This document shows, piece after piece, positions 8,632 to 17,527 of a DNA stretch of 64,000 nucleotides (its first letter is position 1; each line of letters begins with the position of its first letter). Where the stretch lies: assembly GCF_022229005.1 (NCBI RefSeq), contig NZ_JAKKFD010000002.1, positions 62,001 through 126,000 of the forward strand, written 5' to 3'. The position numbers were made by a program, and so were the translations under genes. This stretch comes from Micromonospora trifolii (GTDB lineage Bacteria; Actinomycetota; Actinomycetes; Mycobacteriales; Micromonosporaceae). Below the pieces are notes generated by a model that did not search any database, was not told the DNA's origin, and saw nothing but the letters and a program-made list of their open reading frames with translations.

Positions 8632-9690
8632 ATGACTGTGCGGCGTTCCCTGTTTCTGCACTCGGAGCTGCGCCGCCGGCCGGACGACCTGCTGCGGTCG
8701 ATGCTGGCCCAGGTCGACCCGGCCACGCCACCGAACGGACCGGACGGGCCGGTGGCCGTCCTCGAACGGCGCGTGGCATCCCTGCTCGGCACGGAGGAGG
8801 CCCTGTTCTTCCCCACCGGGACGATGGCGCAGCAGGTGGCGGTGCGCATCCACGCCGACCGCCGGGGTCGGCGGGCCTTCGCCGCCCATCCGCAGTGTCA
8901 CCTGGAGGTCTGGGAGCAGCAGGGGTACGCCGTCGTGCACGGGCTGCGCTTCCAACCTGCCGGCGACCGTCACCGGTTGATGACAGTGGCCGATCTCGCC
9001 GCCGTCGCCGAACCGCTCGCGGCGGCGATCTGGGAGCTGCCGCAACGGGACATCGGAGGGCTGCTGCCGGAGTGGGACGACCTCGTCGCACAGACCGAAG
9101 CGATGCGGGAGCGCGGCGCGGCCATCCACCTCGACGGCGCTCGCCTGTGGGAGGCCCAGACGTACTACGCGCGGCAGTTCGCCGAGATCGCCGCGCTGTT
9201 CGACAGCGCGTACGTCTCGTTCTACAAGGGACTTCAGGGCGTCGGCGGTGCCGCGCTCGCCGGAGACACCGCACTGGTGGCCGAGGCCCGGGTGTGGCGC
9301 CGGCGGCTCGGCGGCGACGTGTACGACGCGTGGCCGCTGGCACTCACCGCACTGCACGGCCTGGACACCCTGCTGCCCCGGATGCCGGCACACCGGGAAC
9401 ACGCGGTGGCGATCGCGGCGGCCATCAACGCCGACGGGGTCGCCCGCGCCTTCCCGGACCCACCACAGACGCCCCTGTTCCACGTCCACCTTCCCGTCGG
9501 CCCGGACGCCGCGATGCGGGCCGCCGACGCCCTCCTCGCCGCCGACGGGGTGGAATTGTTCGGCCGGGTCCGGTCCGCGCCGGATCCGGACCGGTGCTCG
9601 TTCGAGGTCAGCGTCGGTGAGAACGCCATGGACCTCGCCCCGGACGAGGTCGCGACGTTCATCCGCGAGCTGCTGCGACACGCCACCTGA
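8632..9690 (+). CDS. Threonine aldolase / beta-eliminating lyase family PLP enzyme
   Basis: Fold-type I PLP enzyme of the low-specificity L-threonine aldolase group, cleaving beta-hydroxy amino acids (threonine to glycine and acetaldehyde) in the cytoplasm. 352 residues from the ATG at 8632. The N-terminal VLERRVASLLGTEEALFFPTGTMAQQVAV resembles the aldolase cofactor region, AAIHLDGARLWEA supplies the aspartate contacting PLP, and SFYKGLQGVGGAALAGD contains the likely Schiff-base lysine. A GTG at 8617 is an alternative start; a GATACT hexamer 6 nt before the ATG would fit a leaderless transcript. Substrate is uncertain: many actinobacterial members are annotated only as beta-eliminating lyases. 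Confidence 0.8.
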   Translation: MTVRRSLFLHSELRRRPDDLLRSMLAQVDPATPPNGPDGPVAVLERRVASLLGTEEALFFPTGTMAQQVAVRIHADRRGRRAFAAHPQCHLEVWEQQGYAVVHGLRFQPAGDRHRLMTVADLAAVAEPLAAAIWELPQRDIGGLLPEWDDLVAQTEAMRERGAAIHLDGARLWEAQTYYARQFAEIAALFDSAYVSFYKGLQGVGGAALAGDTALVAEARVWRRRLGGDVYDAWPLALTALHGLDTLLPRMPAHREHAVAIAAAINADGVARAFPDPPQTPLFHVHLPVGPDAAMRAADALLAADGVELFGRVRSAPDPDRCSFEVSVGENAMDLAPDEVATFIRELLRHAT

Positions 9691-9754
9691 CCCCGAGGGC
9701 GACGGGCGGCAACCCCGCTCGGTCAACGGGATGGACGGGGCGTACCGGGGTTCC

Positions 9755-9760
9755 TAAGAT
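9755..9760 (+). promoter_or_regulatory. -10 hexamer of a leaderless promoter
   Basis: TAAGAT lies exactly 7 nt before the GTG start at 9768 and no ribosome binding site is present, the usual arrangement for leaderless actinobacterial transcripts. Confidence 0.6.
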
Positions 9761-9767
9761 CACGCCG

Positions 9768-10229
9768 GTGAACACCGAACCGCTCCACGTCGCCGGCGTA
9801 GCTGGCCCGATCGTCATCGCCACCAAGGCACTCTTCGGCCACCCTGCCGTCACCGTCGGCGGAGTGCCGGCCCCCAGGACTGGCAAACGCTACGCGTTGC
9901 CGGCGGTGGACGGTGGTGTCGTCCAAGCCACGGTCCGCAACGTTCTCGCCGACCCTTACCCGACAGTGGAGGTCAACGGCGTCAAGCACCGGACCGGGCC
10001 CTCCACGCCGATCTTCCTGCGCATCCTGGCCATGCTGCCGATCCTGCTGTTGACCGTCGGCGGTCTCCTGGGCGCGCTGGTCGGGGCGTTGGGCGTCTGG
10101 GCGAACCTGACAGTTGCCCGCACCCGGATGACAACCGCCGTCAAGGCGCTCTCCATGGTCGGTATCGGTCTCGGCACCGTCATCGTCTGGCTCGCCGTCG
10201 CCGTCGCGCTGAACGTGGCCCTCAGCTAG
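9768..10229 (+). CDS. Small membrane protein of unknown function
   Basis: 153 residues, GTG start, probably leaderless. The first 80 residues are soluble and include a beta-rich stretch (VTVGGVPAPRTGKRYALPAVDGGVVQATVRN), followed by two hydrophobic segments at roughly 84-110 and 123-150. A short cytosolic or extracellular N-terminal domain tethered by two membrane helices is the likely topology. I do not recognise a named family. It is convergent with the acyl-CoA carboxylase gene across a perfect hairpin terminator and shows no functional link to its neighbours. Confidence 0.75.
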   Translation: MNTEPLHVAGVAGPIVIATKALFGHPAVTVGGVPAPRTGKRYALPAVDGGVVQATVRNVLADPYPTVEVNGVKHRTGPSTPIFLRILAMLPILLLTVGGLLGALVGALGVWANLTVARTRMTTAVKALSMVGIGLGTVIVWLAVAVALNVALS

Positions 10230-10256
10230 ACCGCCAAGCACCTCACCCCCCATACC

Positions 10257-10291
10257 GTCAGCACCACCGGTCGTCGACCGGTGGTGCTGAC
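10257..10291. terminator. Perfect 16-bp hairpin, bidirectional terminator
   Basis: GTCAGCACCACCGGTC (10257-10272) pairs perfectly with 10276-10291 across a 3-nt loop. It separates the convergent membrane-protein gene and acyl-CoA carboxylase gene. No U-tract on either side, as is common in high-GC actinobacteria. Confidence 0.8.
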
Positions 10292-10314
10292 GTGGTGTGG
10301 ACGTACGGGCCGCG

Positions 10315-13300
10315 CTAGCCCAGGCGGGCCTCGATGGTCTCGATGATGCGCGGACGCAGCTCGGCGGCGCGGATGACGGCGTCCACCGAGCCGACCTCGA
10401 CGGCGCGGTGGATGTTGTGCACCCGGTCGAACTCCGCTGCCACCTCGCTGAGCTTCTCCGCGCGCACCGACGAGCGCAGCTCGTCGAGCTCCGCTGTCAA
10501 CGCGGCGCGTTCGGTGCCGGCCGAGGCGGCGGTGCGGGCCTCCAGGTCCCGCACCCGCGGGTCGGCCGCAGTACGGGCGTTGACGTCGGCGGAGAACACC
10601 ACAGCGGCGGCTGGTGCGCCACCGAGCACCGAGGCGAACGAGCCCTCCAGCGCCAGCACCGTCATGTTCGGGTTCAGCGCCTTCGAGAACACCACGAACG
10701 CGCCGCCGTGGTAGCGCGAGATCACGCAGAAGACGATGGGCCCCCGGAAGTTCACGATCGCCCGCCCGATCTCGGCGCCGTACTCCAGTTGCAGCTTGCG
10801 CATCGACTCCGGTGAGCCGTCGAAGCCGGACAGGTTCGCCAGCACGACGAGCGGCCGGTTGCCGCTGGCCGCGTTGATCGCCCGCGCGGCCTTCTTCGAC
10901 GAGCGGGGGAACAGCGTGCCCGCCGTGTAGGTGTCCGGACCGTCGGTGGGCGGGAAACCGTGCCGTGGCACCGACCGGGACTCGATGCCGAGCAGGCAGA
11001 CCGGGATGCCACCGAGGTGGACGTCCTGCACGACGGCCGTGTCCGCGTCCGCCATGCCGGCCCAGCGCTCCAGCACCGGGTGGTCCTGGTCGGAGAGGGC
11101 CCGCATCACGGTGCGGATGTCGAACGGCTTCTTGCGGTCCGGGTTGGACTCCACGGAGAAGATCTCCCCGACGGTGGCGAAGGCGCTGCCCGCCACGTCG
11201 TGCGGGAAGCCGGAGATGTCGCGGTCGGCGGGGTCGGTGGTGACCGCCCGCCGGGGCGCGTCCTCGCCGGGCGCGACGTACGTGTGGTCGTAGTGCGCCA
11301 TCACCACGTCCCGTGCGGCAGTCAGGTTCGGCGCCCAGTACTGCGCCTGCCCGTTCGGCCCCATCACCCGGTCGTAGCCGCCGATGCCGAAGTTGTCCTC
11401 AGCCGACACACCACCGGAGAAGTCGAGCGACTGCTTGCCGGTGAGCACCATCGCCGAGTCGGGCGTCATCACCAGGATGCCCTTGGTGTGCATGAGCATC
11501 GTCGCCTCGGCGTTCCAGTACGGCTGCGCGCCGACGTTGATGCCCGCGACCACGATGTTGATCTCACCGCCGGCCTGGGTGAACTCGACGATCCGCTTGA
11601 GCGCCGCGGCCACCCAGTCCATGTTCTCCGTACCGGAGGTCATCGAGATCCGGGCCCCGGCGGACAGCGCCCACCACTCCAGCGGCACCTGCATCCGCTC
11701 GGCCAGGTCCAGTGCGGCGATCACGCGCCGGCACTCCGGCTCCGACAGGGCGCCCAGCGACTTCGTCGGGTCGCCGAGCAGCACCACCCGGGTGACACCC
11801 TGGGGGTAGCGCTCGGTCGGCGTCGTGACCACTCCGGCGACGATGGCGGCGCTGTTGCGCCCCTTCGGCCGCTGCACCGGCACCAACACGTGCTCGTCGT
11901 CGAGGTCGTGCTCGACGAAGTCGCCGAGCCGGCCGGTCAGCTCGTACGGGTACACGGTGTTGCGGCTGCTGGCCCGCAGCACCTTGAGCCGGTACTCGTC
12001 GAGCGGCTCGATCGGCTCGACCGGCGGCTCCCCGACGGCCAGCTCGGCGCCGCCCGCGGCGTCGAACGAGATCCGTACGGCGATCTTGGTCAGCTCGCCG
12101 GTCCGGCGGTCGCGCTGGCGCGCGATGAACAGGATCTCCTCCAGGCCGGCGCCCGCTGTCGTCGGGCGGACCCGCCCGGCGATCATCTCCATCTCCTCGC
12201 GGGTCAGCTCGCTCGGCGGCCACACGTAGACCACGATGCGGTTGGTGTTGAAGCGCGTCTTCGACGGCCGCCGCGACTGGGCGCGGCGGATCGAGTCGAG
12301 GCAGGCGGCGATGGCGTCCTCGGTCGTCGGCAGCGCGACCAGGCGGCCGTCCTGCTCACGAAGCTCGGTCAGGTCACGCACCTGCGCGAACGCGACGAGG
12401 CGCTCGTCGGCGCGGTTCTCCCGGGCCACGCACTGGAAGAGGTAGACCTCCTCGTCCGACGACGGCAGCCGGGTCAGGTCGAACTTGTGCAGCCGCTCCA
12501 GCTGCATCCGCTGCGCGATGTACGGGTGCAGCCCACGGATCAGCCGGTCCTCGGTCAACTGGGCGCCCGACGGGCGGAAGGTGAAGTGGTGGTGCATCAC
12601 CGCACCGCCGCGACCCGCGACGGTGGTGGTGACCCGACGGACCTGGGGCGGCAGCGGGTGCGCGGCGATGACCTCGGCCAGCGCGGCCGCCATCGCGTCG
12701 AAGTCCTCCGGCTGGTTCTCCCAGCCGAGGTAGATGTCGGCGTCCACGGCGTCCTCGCCGGTGGCCAGCTCGGCCAGCCCCCGCAGGGCGCTGCCCAGCG
12801 CGTCGAAGCTGACCGCGGCGGAGACCACGCTCGAGTCGGCGCGCTCGGCGACCACGAACATGCAGTCCGCGACCTCGCGGGTACGCACGCTGGTGAGCGA
12901 CCGGTTGCCGTAGTAGCGCCGGGTCAGCACCTCCAACATGACCGCGTTGTCGAGGTGGTCGCGGACGAGCCGCTGGCCGAGCAGCCGAACCAGTGGCTCG
13001 GTGCTGCGTACCATCTCGGCGATGCGCTCGGCGCGGTCCGGCGCGTCCGGGTGCGCGTCGAGGTGCCGCAGGTGCCCACGGACCTCGGCGTAGACGCGGG
13101 CGCGGTTGCGGCGCAGCAGCGGCTGGGCGAACCAGGCGAACACCACGCCGCGGGCGAGGTCCGCGACCACGGGGAAGCGGACCTGCGTCGCGGCGATCAG
13201 CCGCTCCAGTGCGAGGCCGGCCGGCTCGCGCAGCGTCTCGTCCGGCGGGGTCTCCCGCAGCCAGGCGCGCAGCAGCGCCGCGATGACCTGCGCGTCCGCG

Positions 13301-15777
13301 GAGGCGCGCTGCTGGGCGAGGAAGATCCGGAAGACGGCGGCTTCGAGGGCGGGGGTGCGGTCCAGGTCGGTGACGCCGTAGCGGCCGAGCGCCTTGCCGA
13401 GCCTGGTCTGGAAGGCGTCCGGCAGCCCGGCCCGTTCGACGTCGAGGCTCTGCAGGTAGGTGTGGAAGTACTCCCGGGCGCTGTGCACGTGCGCGGCGCC
13501 GCCGTCCTCGCCCGTCGGCCGGTTGCGGCTCAGTTCGGCGAGATCGGCGAACACCTCGATGAGGTCGAGTTCGGCGGCCAGGGGCCGCTGACCGGCCTCG
13601 GTGGCCGCCCGCCGCGCGGTGAGGTAGCCGTCGAGCACCCGGCGGTCGTCGTGCGGGTCGACGTCGAAGCCGAGCAGCAGACCCCGCAGGTCCTCCTGAC
13701 CGCGCCTGGTGCGCTCGTCCGCCGGGATGTCCGCTGCGGCGCTGGGCAGGTCCAGTTCGACGGTCTCGGCGCTCGGGTCGTCGTTGGTCTCCTCGGCGTC
13801 GTCCGCGAGCGGCTCCAGGCGCAGCAGCGGCGCGCCCGCCTCCACCTGGCTGCCCACCGAGACGGCGCACTCCTTGAGCCGTGCCTTGAACGGCGCCCGC
13901 AGCACCGTCTCCATCTTCATCGCTTCGAGCACCAGCACCGGAGCGCCCGCCTCGACCTCCGCGCCGACCTCCAGGGGCGTGGCGACGACCAGCGCGGGCA
14001 TCGGGGAGCGCAGGACGCCACCCTCGTCCCGGCTGACCCGGTGCGTCACGCCGTCCACCTCGACCAGGTGGGTCGGCCCGTAGGTGCCGGTGAGCAGGCG
14101 GTAGCGGATGCCGTTGACGACGATCTGACCGGTGTGCCGGTCGAAGCGGTCGAGCTCGACGTCGGCGGTACGCACGACGGGGCCGGTCTCGATGCCGACC
14201 CGGAACCGGTGCGCGCCGACCCGCGCCACCCGGGTGCGGTAATCGACGCCACGCAGCTTGAGGTCCAACGGTCGGCCGCTGGCGTGCTGCACCTGCGGGC
14301 GCCCGCCGGCCGCCGTCGACAGCAGCCGCTGCCGCTCGACGCGCTCCTCCTCCTCGTACGCCTCGATGGCGGCGGCGGCCAGGGCGACGGCGGAGTGGCG
14401 GTGGGTGACGAGGCGGCCCTCGCCGCGGACGCGGTCGATCCAGCCGGTGTCCGCGCTGCCGTCGATCACCTCGGGCTGGTCGAGCAGGTCGAGCACGAAG
14501 CTCTTGTTCGTCGCCCCACCCTCGATGATCACCGTGGTGTTCGCCATCGCCCGGCGCAGCTTGCCGAGCGCCTCGTCGCGGTCACGGCCGTACGCGATGA
14601 TCTTCGCGATCATCGAGTCGAAGTCGGCCGGGATGGTGTCACCCTCGCTGACGCCGGTGTCCACCCGGATGCCGGGGCCGCTGGGCAGGTCCAGCCGGGC
14701 GATGCGGCCGGGGGACGGGGCGAAGTCGCGGTCGGGGTCCTCGGCGTTGAGCCGCGCCTCGATGGCGTGCCCGCGCTCGGCCGGCGGCGCGCCTTCGAGC
14801 CGCCCGCCGGCGGCGACGTGCAGCTGGGCCTTGACCAGGTCGAACCCGGTGGTCAGCTCGGTGATCGGGTGCTCGACCTGGAGGCGGGTGTTGACCTCGA
14901 GGAACGCGAACAGCCGGTCCCCGGGGTGGTAGAGGAACTCGACGGTCGCCGCGCCTCGGTAGCCGACAGCCACGGCCAGTCGCTCGGCAGACGTCTTGAG
15001 CTCGGCGGCCTGCGCCGGGTCGAGCACCGGTGACGCCGACTCCTCGATGACCTTCTGGTTGCGCCGCTGCACGGAGCAGTCGCGGACGCCGAGCGCCCAC
15101 GCGGTGCCCTGCCCGTCGGCGATCACCTGGACCTCGACGTGCCGAGCGCCGGTGACCAGGCGCTCCAGGAACACGATGCCGCTGCCGAACGCCCGTGCCG
15201 CCTCCTGGCTGGTGCGCTCGTACGCGTCGACCAGCTCGGCGTCGTTCCTGACCACGCGGATGCCGCGCCCGCCACCGCCGGCGGTCGCCTTCAGCATCAG
15301 CGGGTAGCCGACCTCGGCCGCCGAGGCACGTGCGGCGTCCAGGGTCTCGACGGCGCCGCGGCTCCACGGCGCGACCGGCACGCCGACCTTCTCGGCGATC
15401 AGCTTCGAGCCGATCTTGTCGCCGAGTTGGCGCATGGCGTCCGGGCTCGGCCCGACGAAGGTGACGCCGATCTTCTCGCACAGCTCGGCGAACGCCGGAT
15501 CCTCGGCGACGAAGCCCCAGCCGACCCACGCGGCGTCGGCCCCGGTCTCGGTCAGGGCGCGCTCCAGCACCGCCAGGTTGAGGTACGGGCGAGCGGACGC
15601 CGGGCCGAGATCGTAGGCGATGTCCGCTTCGCGGACGAATGTGGCGTTGCGGTCGACATCGGTGTAGAGAGCCACGGTTTCGAGCTGGATGCCGGTCTCC
15701 GCGGCCAGCTCGCGGACCGCGTGGATGAGCCGCATGGCGGCTTCACCACGGTTGACGATGGCGACACGGTTGAACAC
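10315..15777 (-). CDS. Single-chain acyl-CoA (acetyl/propionyl) carboxylase
   Basis: 1820-residue biotin-dependent carboxylase combining all catalytic parts. Residues 1-450: biotin carboxylase with ATP-grasp (GGGGRGIRVV glycine loop, EVNTRLQVEHPITEL). Residues about 580-655: biotin carrier domain with the biotinylation motif EAMKMET (lysine near residue 620). Residues about 690-1180: a large alpha-helical central region without recognisable catalytic motifs. Residues about 1200-1820: carboxyltransferase with GARISM, GGVSAEDNFGIGGYDRVMG, LGGIPVCLLGIESR and LANLSGFDGSPESMRKLQLEYGAEIGRAIV, which resembles the eukaryotic ACC carboxyltransferase. Start is GTG with AAGGGG upstream. Product (malonyl-, methylmalonyl- or longer acyl-CoA) cannot be read from sequence. 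Most bacteria split these functions over several polypeptides. Confidence 0.9.
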   Translation of the reverse strand: MFNRVAIVNRGEAAMRLIHAVRELAAETGIQLETVALYTDVDRNATFVREADIAYDLGPASARPYLNLAVLERALTETGADAAWVGWGFVAEDPAFAELCEKIGVTFVGPSPDAMRQLGDKIGSKLIAEKVGVPVAPWSRGAVETLDAARASAAEVGYPLMLKATAGGGGRGIRVVRNDAELVDAYERTSQEAARAFGSGIVFLERLVTGARHVEVQVIADGQGTAWALGVRDCSVQRRNQKVIEESASPVLDPAQAAELKTSAERLAVAVGYRGAATVEFLYHPGDRLFAFLEVNTRLQVEHPITELTTGFDLVKAQLHVAAGGRLEGAPPAERGHAIEARLNAEDPDRDFAPSPGRIARLDLPSGPGIRVDTGVSEGDTIPADFDSMIAKIIAYGRDRDEALGKLRRAMANTTVIIEGGATNKSFVLDLLDQPEVIDGSADTGWIDRVRGEGRLVTHRHSAVALAAAAIEAYEEEERVERQRLLSTAAGGRPQVQHASGRPLDLKLRGVDYRTRVARVGAHRFRVGIETGPVVRTADVELDRFDRHTGQIVVNGIRYRLLTGTYGPTHLVEVDGVTHRVSRDEGGVLRSPMPALVVATPLEVGAEVEAGAPVLVLEAMKMETVLRAPFKARLKECAVSVGSQVEAGAPLLRLEPLADDAEETNDDPSAETVELDLPSAAADIPADERTRRGQEDLRGLLLGFDVDPHDDRRVLDGYLTARRAATEAGQRPLAAELDLIEVFADLAELSRNRPTGEDGGAAHVHSAREYFHTYLQSLDVERAGLPDAFQTRLGKALGRYGVTDLDRTPALEAAVFRIFLAQQRASADAQVIAALLRAWLRETPPDETLREPAGLALERLIAATQVRFPVVADLARGVVFAWFAQPLLRRNRARVYAEVRGHLRHLDAHPDAPDRAERIAEMVRSTEPLVRLLGQRLVRDHLDNAVMLEVLTRRYYGNRSLTSVRTREVADCMFVVAERADSSVVSAAVSFDALGSALRGLAELATGEDAVDADIYLGWENQPEDFDAMAAALAEVIAAHPLPPQVRRVTTTVAGRGGAVMHHHFTFRPSGAQLTEDRLIRGLHPYIAQRMQLERLHKFDLTRLPSSDEEVYLFQCVARENRADERLVAFAQVRDLTELREQDGRLVALPTTEDAIAACLDSIRRAQSRRPSKTRFNTNRIVVYVWPPSELTREEMEMIAGRVRPTTAGAGLEEILFIARQRDRRTGELTKIAVRISFDAAGGAELAVGEPPVEPIEPLDEYRLKVLRASSRNTVYPYELTGRLGDFVEHDLDDEHVLVPVQRPKGRNSAAIVAGVVTTPTERYPQGVTRVVLLGDPTKSLGALSEPECRRVIAALDLAERMQVPLEWWALSAGARISMTSGTENMDWVAAALKRIVEFTQAGGEINIVVAGINVGAQPYWNAEATMLMHTKGILVMTPDSAMVLTGKQSLDFSGGVSAEDNFGIGGYDRVMGPNGQAQYWAPNLTAARDVVMAHYDHTYVAPGEDAPRRAVTTDPADRDISGFPHDVAGSAFATVGEIFSVESNPDRKKPFDIRTVMRALSDQDHPVLERWAGMADADTAVVQDVHLGGIPVCLLGIESRSVPRHGFPPTDGPDTYTAGTLFPRSSKKAARAINAASGNRPLVVLANLSGFDGSPESMRKLQLEYGAEIGRAIVNFRGPIVFCVISRYHGGAFVVFSKALNPNMTVLALEGSFASVLGGAPAAAVVFSADVNARTAADPRVRDLEARTAASAGTERAALTAELDELRSSVRAEKLSEVAAEFDRVHNIHRAVEVGSVDAVIRAAELRPRIIETIEARLG

Positions 15778-16136
15778 CCGAAGAACCCCTTAGCTAGACC
15801 TCGACCTGCGTGCCGGAAGACGACGGCCTCCCAGCAGTGATCACCTTTCCGCGTGGCGGCGGCCAGCGCTATGGCGCAACCACCGAACCCACCGACCCTC
15901 AGTTGTAGGAAGTGCACAAAACTTTTTGGCACCCCCGGGACCGTGCTGACTTCCGCCGGCCCGATCCGGCCGCTCCCGCAGTTGATCAAGACGCTGCGGG
16001 CGGTTCACGTCCGCAGCCTCCGGCGTTCACCCCCGGGTGATCGGCTGACCAGGAAGATCATCGCCGGTCCGGTCAACCGCCGGCCCGGCTCGACCATCCC
16101 GGCCCAGGCCAGGAACGCACCAGGAAAGGAGCGGCA
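15778..16136. other. Intergenic region between divergent genes
   Basis: About 360 bp between the carboxylase (leftward) and the phosphodiester glycosidase (rightward). Visible: AAGGGG ribosome binding site for the leftward GTG, AAAGGAG for the rightward ATG, and a locally AT-rich stretch (CACAAAACTTTTTGG near 15915-15930) that may hold the leftward promoter. No clear operator or hairpin found. Confidence 0.5.
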
Positions 16137-17393
16137 ATGAGGTCACCGCACCTCGGACGCCCACGTCTGGCGCTGCTGCTCGCGGCGGGGCTGACCGCGC
16201 TCGTCACGCCGGCCGGCGTCGCCCACGCCGCGACCGCCACGGTACCCGCGACGGACACCCCGATCACCATCACCTCGACCGAGCAGCTCGCACCGGGCGT
16301 CACGTACGGCTCGTTCGAGGTGGCCACGCCCCGGGGCGTCACCGTCGGTTACCTGCTCACCGCCGACCTGAAGAAGAACAAGGTCTCCCTCGACCTGCTG
16401 CACCCCGACGCGGTGGCGCAGCGCACTGTCGTCTCGGCGATGACGAACGCGCAGGGTGCCGTCGCCGGCGTCAACGGCGACTTCTTCAACAACAGTGAGA
16501 CGCACGCCGGCGTCACGCCGACCTACTCGTCGTCCGGTCCGGAGATCGCCGACGGCGAGGAGTTGAAGTTCGCGGTGCCGACCGCGCAGCGTTTCGGCCC
16601 CGGCCTGGCCCCCGGCACCTCGACCCGCGACGTGTTCGGCGTGGGCGTGAACGGCAAGGCGCGCGTCGACACCCTGAGCCTGGACGGCGAGGTGCGCAGC
16701 AGGAAGGGCACCATCGCGCTGGGTGGCCTCAACCAGTACGCGCTTCCGGTCGACGGCGTCGGCCTGTTCACCGCCGACTGGGGGACCGCCTCCCGGGTCC
16801 GGTCCACCTGCGGCACCGACACGAGCCGCAGCGACCCGTGCAGCACCCACACCTACGAGGTGACCGTACGCGACGGTGTGGTGACCGCGGTCGCCCCGAC
16901 GCCCGGTGCGGGCGCGATCCCGGCCGACACCCAGGTGCTGGTCGGGCGGGAGGGCGGCGCGGACGCGCTCGACGACCTCGTCGTCGGTGACCGGGTGCAG
17001 GTGCGCGAGAAGCTCGTCTCCGCCGGCAAGCCGAAGCTGACCTTCGCGGTCGGTGGCGCCCCGATCCTGCGCGACGGCGCGCCGTTGGCCGGCCTGGACA
17101 CCAAGACCGCCGCGGTACGCAGCGCGGCCGGTGTCAGCCCCGACGGCCGGACCGTCTACCTGGTCGCCCTGGCCGGCCGCGCCCCGGCCAGCGCCGGGTT
17201 CACGATCGCCGAGCTGGCCGACCTGATGCGCTCGCTCGGCGCGGACGCCGCAGTGAACCTCGACGGCGGCGGTTCGAGCACTGTCGCCGTCCGCGAGCCG
17301 GGCCAGGCCGCGGCCACCGCCCGCAACAGCCCATCCGACGGTACGGAGCGTTTGGTCGCCAACGGCATCGGCATCTTCGTGGGCCGCCACTGA
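16137..17393 (+). CDS. Secreted phosphodiester glycosidase (NAGPA domain)
   Basis: 418 residues with a classical signal peptide (basic start, LALLLAAGLTALVTPAGVAHA, cleavage after AHA near residue 32). The mature part matches the phosphodiester glycosidase/NAGPA family: GVNGDFFNN early, VGGAPILRDG in the middle and the hallmark AVNLDGGGSSTV near residue 375, with NGIGIFVG at the end. Members remove N-acetylglucosamine or other sugars from phosphodiester-linked glycans, or bind cell-wall polymers; the bacterial role is usually wall glycan or exopolysaccharide processing. AAAGGAG precedes the ATG. A strong hairpin terminator follows, so it is likely monocistronic. Confidence 0.85.
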   Translation: MRSPHLGRPRLALLLAAGLTALVTPAGVAHAATATVPATDTPITITSTEQLAPGVTYGSFEVATPRGVTVGYLLTADLKKNKVSLDLLHPDAVAQRTVVSAMTNAQGAVAGVNGDFFNNSETHAGVTPTYSSSGPEIADGEELKFAVPTAQRFGPGLAPGTSTRDVFGVGVNGKARVDTLSLDGEVRSRKGTIALGGLNQYALPVDGVGLFTADWGTASRVRSTCGTDTSRSDPCSTHTYEVTVRDGVVTAVAPTPGAGAIPADTQVLVGREGGADALDDLVVGDRVQVREKLVSAGKPKLTFAVGGAPILRDGAPLAGLDTKTAAVRSAAGVSPDGRTVYLVALAGRAPASAGFTIAELADLMRSLGADAAVNLDGGGSSTVAVREPGQAAATARNSPSDGTERLVANGIGIFVGRH

Positions 17394-17412
17394 CCGGTCA
17401 GCCGAGCACGGA

Positions 17413-17448
17413 TTCGCCCCGCCCCTGGTCCCACCGGGGCGGGGCGAA
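17413..17448 (+). terminator. 13-bp GC-rich hairpin terminator
   Basis: TTCGCCCCGCCCC at 17413-17425 pairs with 17436-17448 (10-nt loop) just after the phosphodiester glycosidase stop. Followed by AAAG rather than a U-tract. Confidence 0.75.
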
Positions 17449-17527
17449 AGCGTGCCCCACCGGCCGAGGCGGAGCGGATAGGGTGCGCGGCGATGGTGAT
17501 TGGGCGCATTTCACGGGGGGCGATCAC

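Noticed and set aside
10960..15033. Very long open frame antisense to the acyl-CoA carboxylase gene
   Set aside because: Composition is Arg/Gly/Val/His/Asp repeats typical of reading the opposite strand of GC-rich coding DNA; no domain and it faces a clear 1820-residue enzyme.
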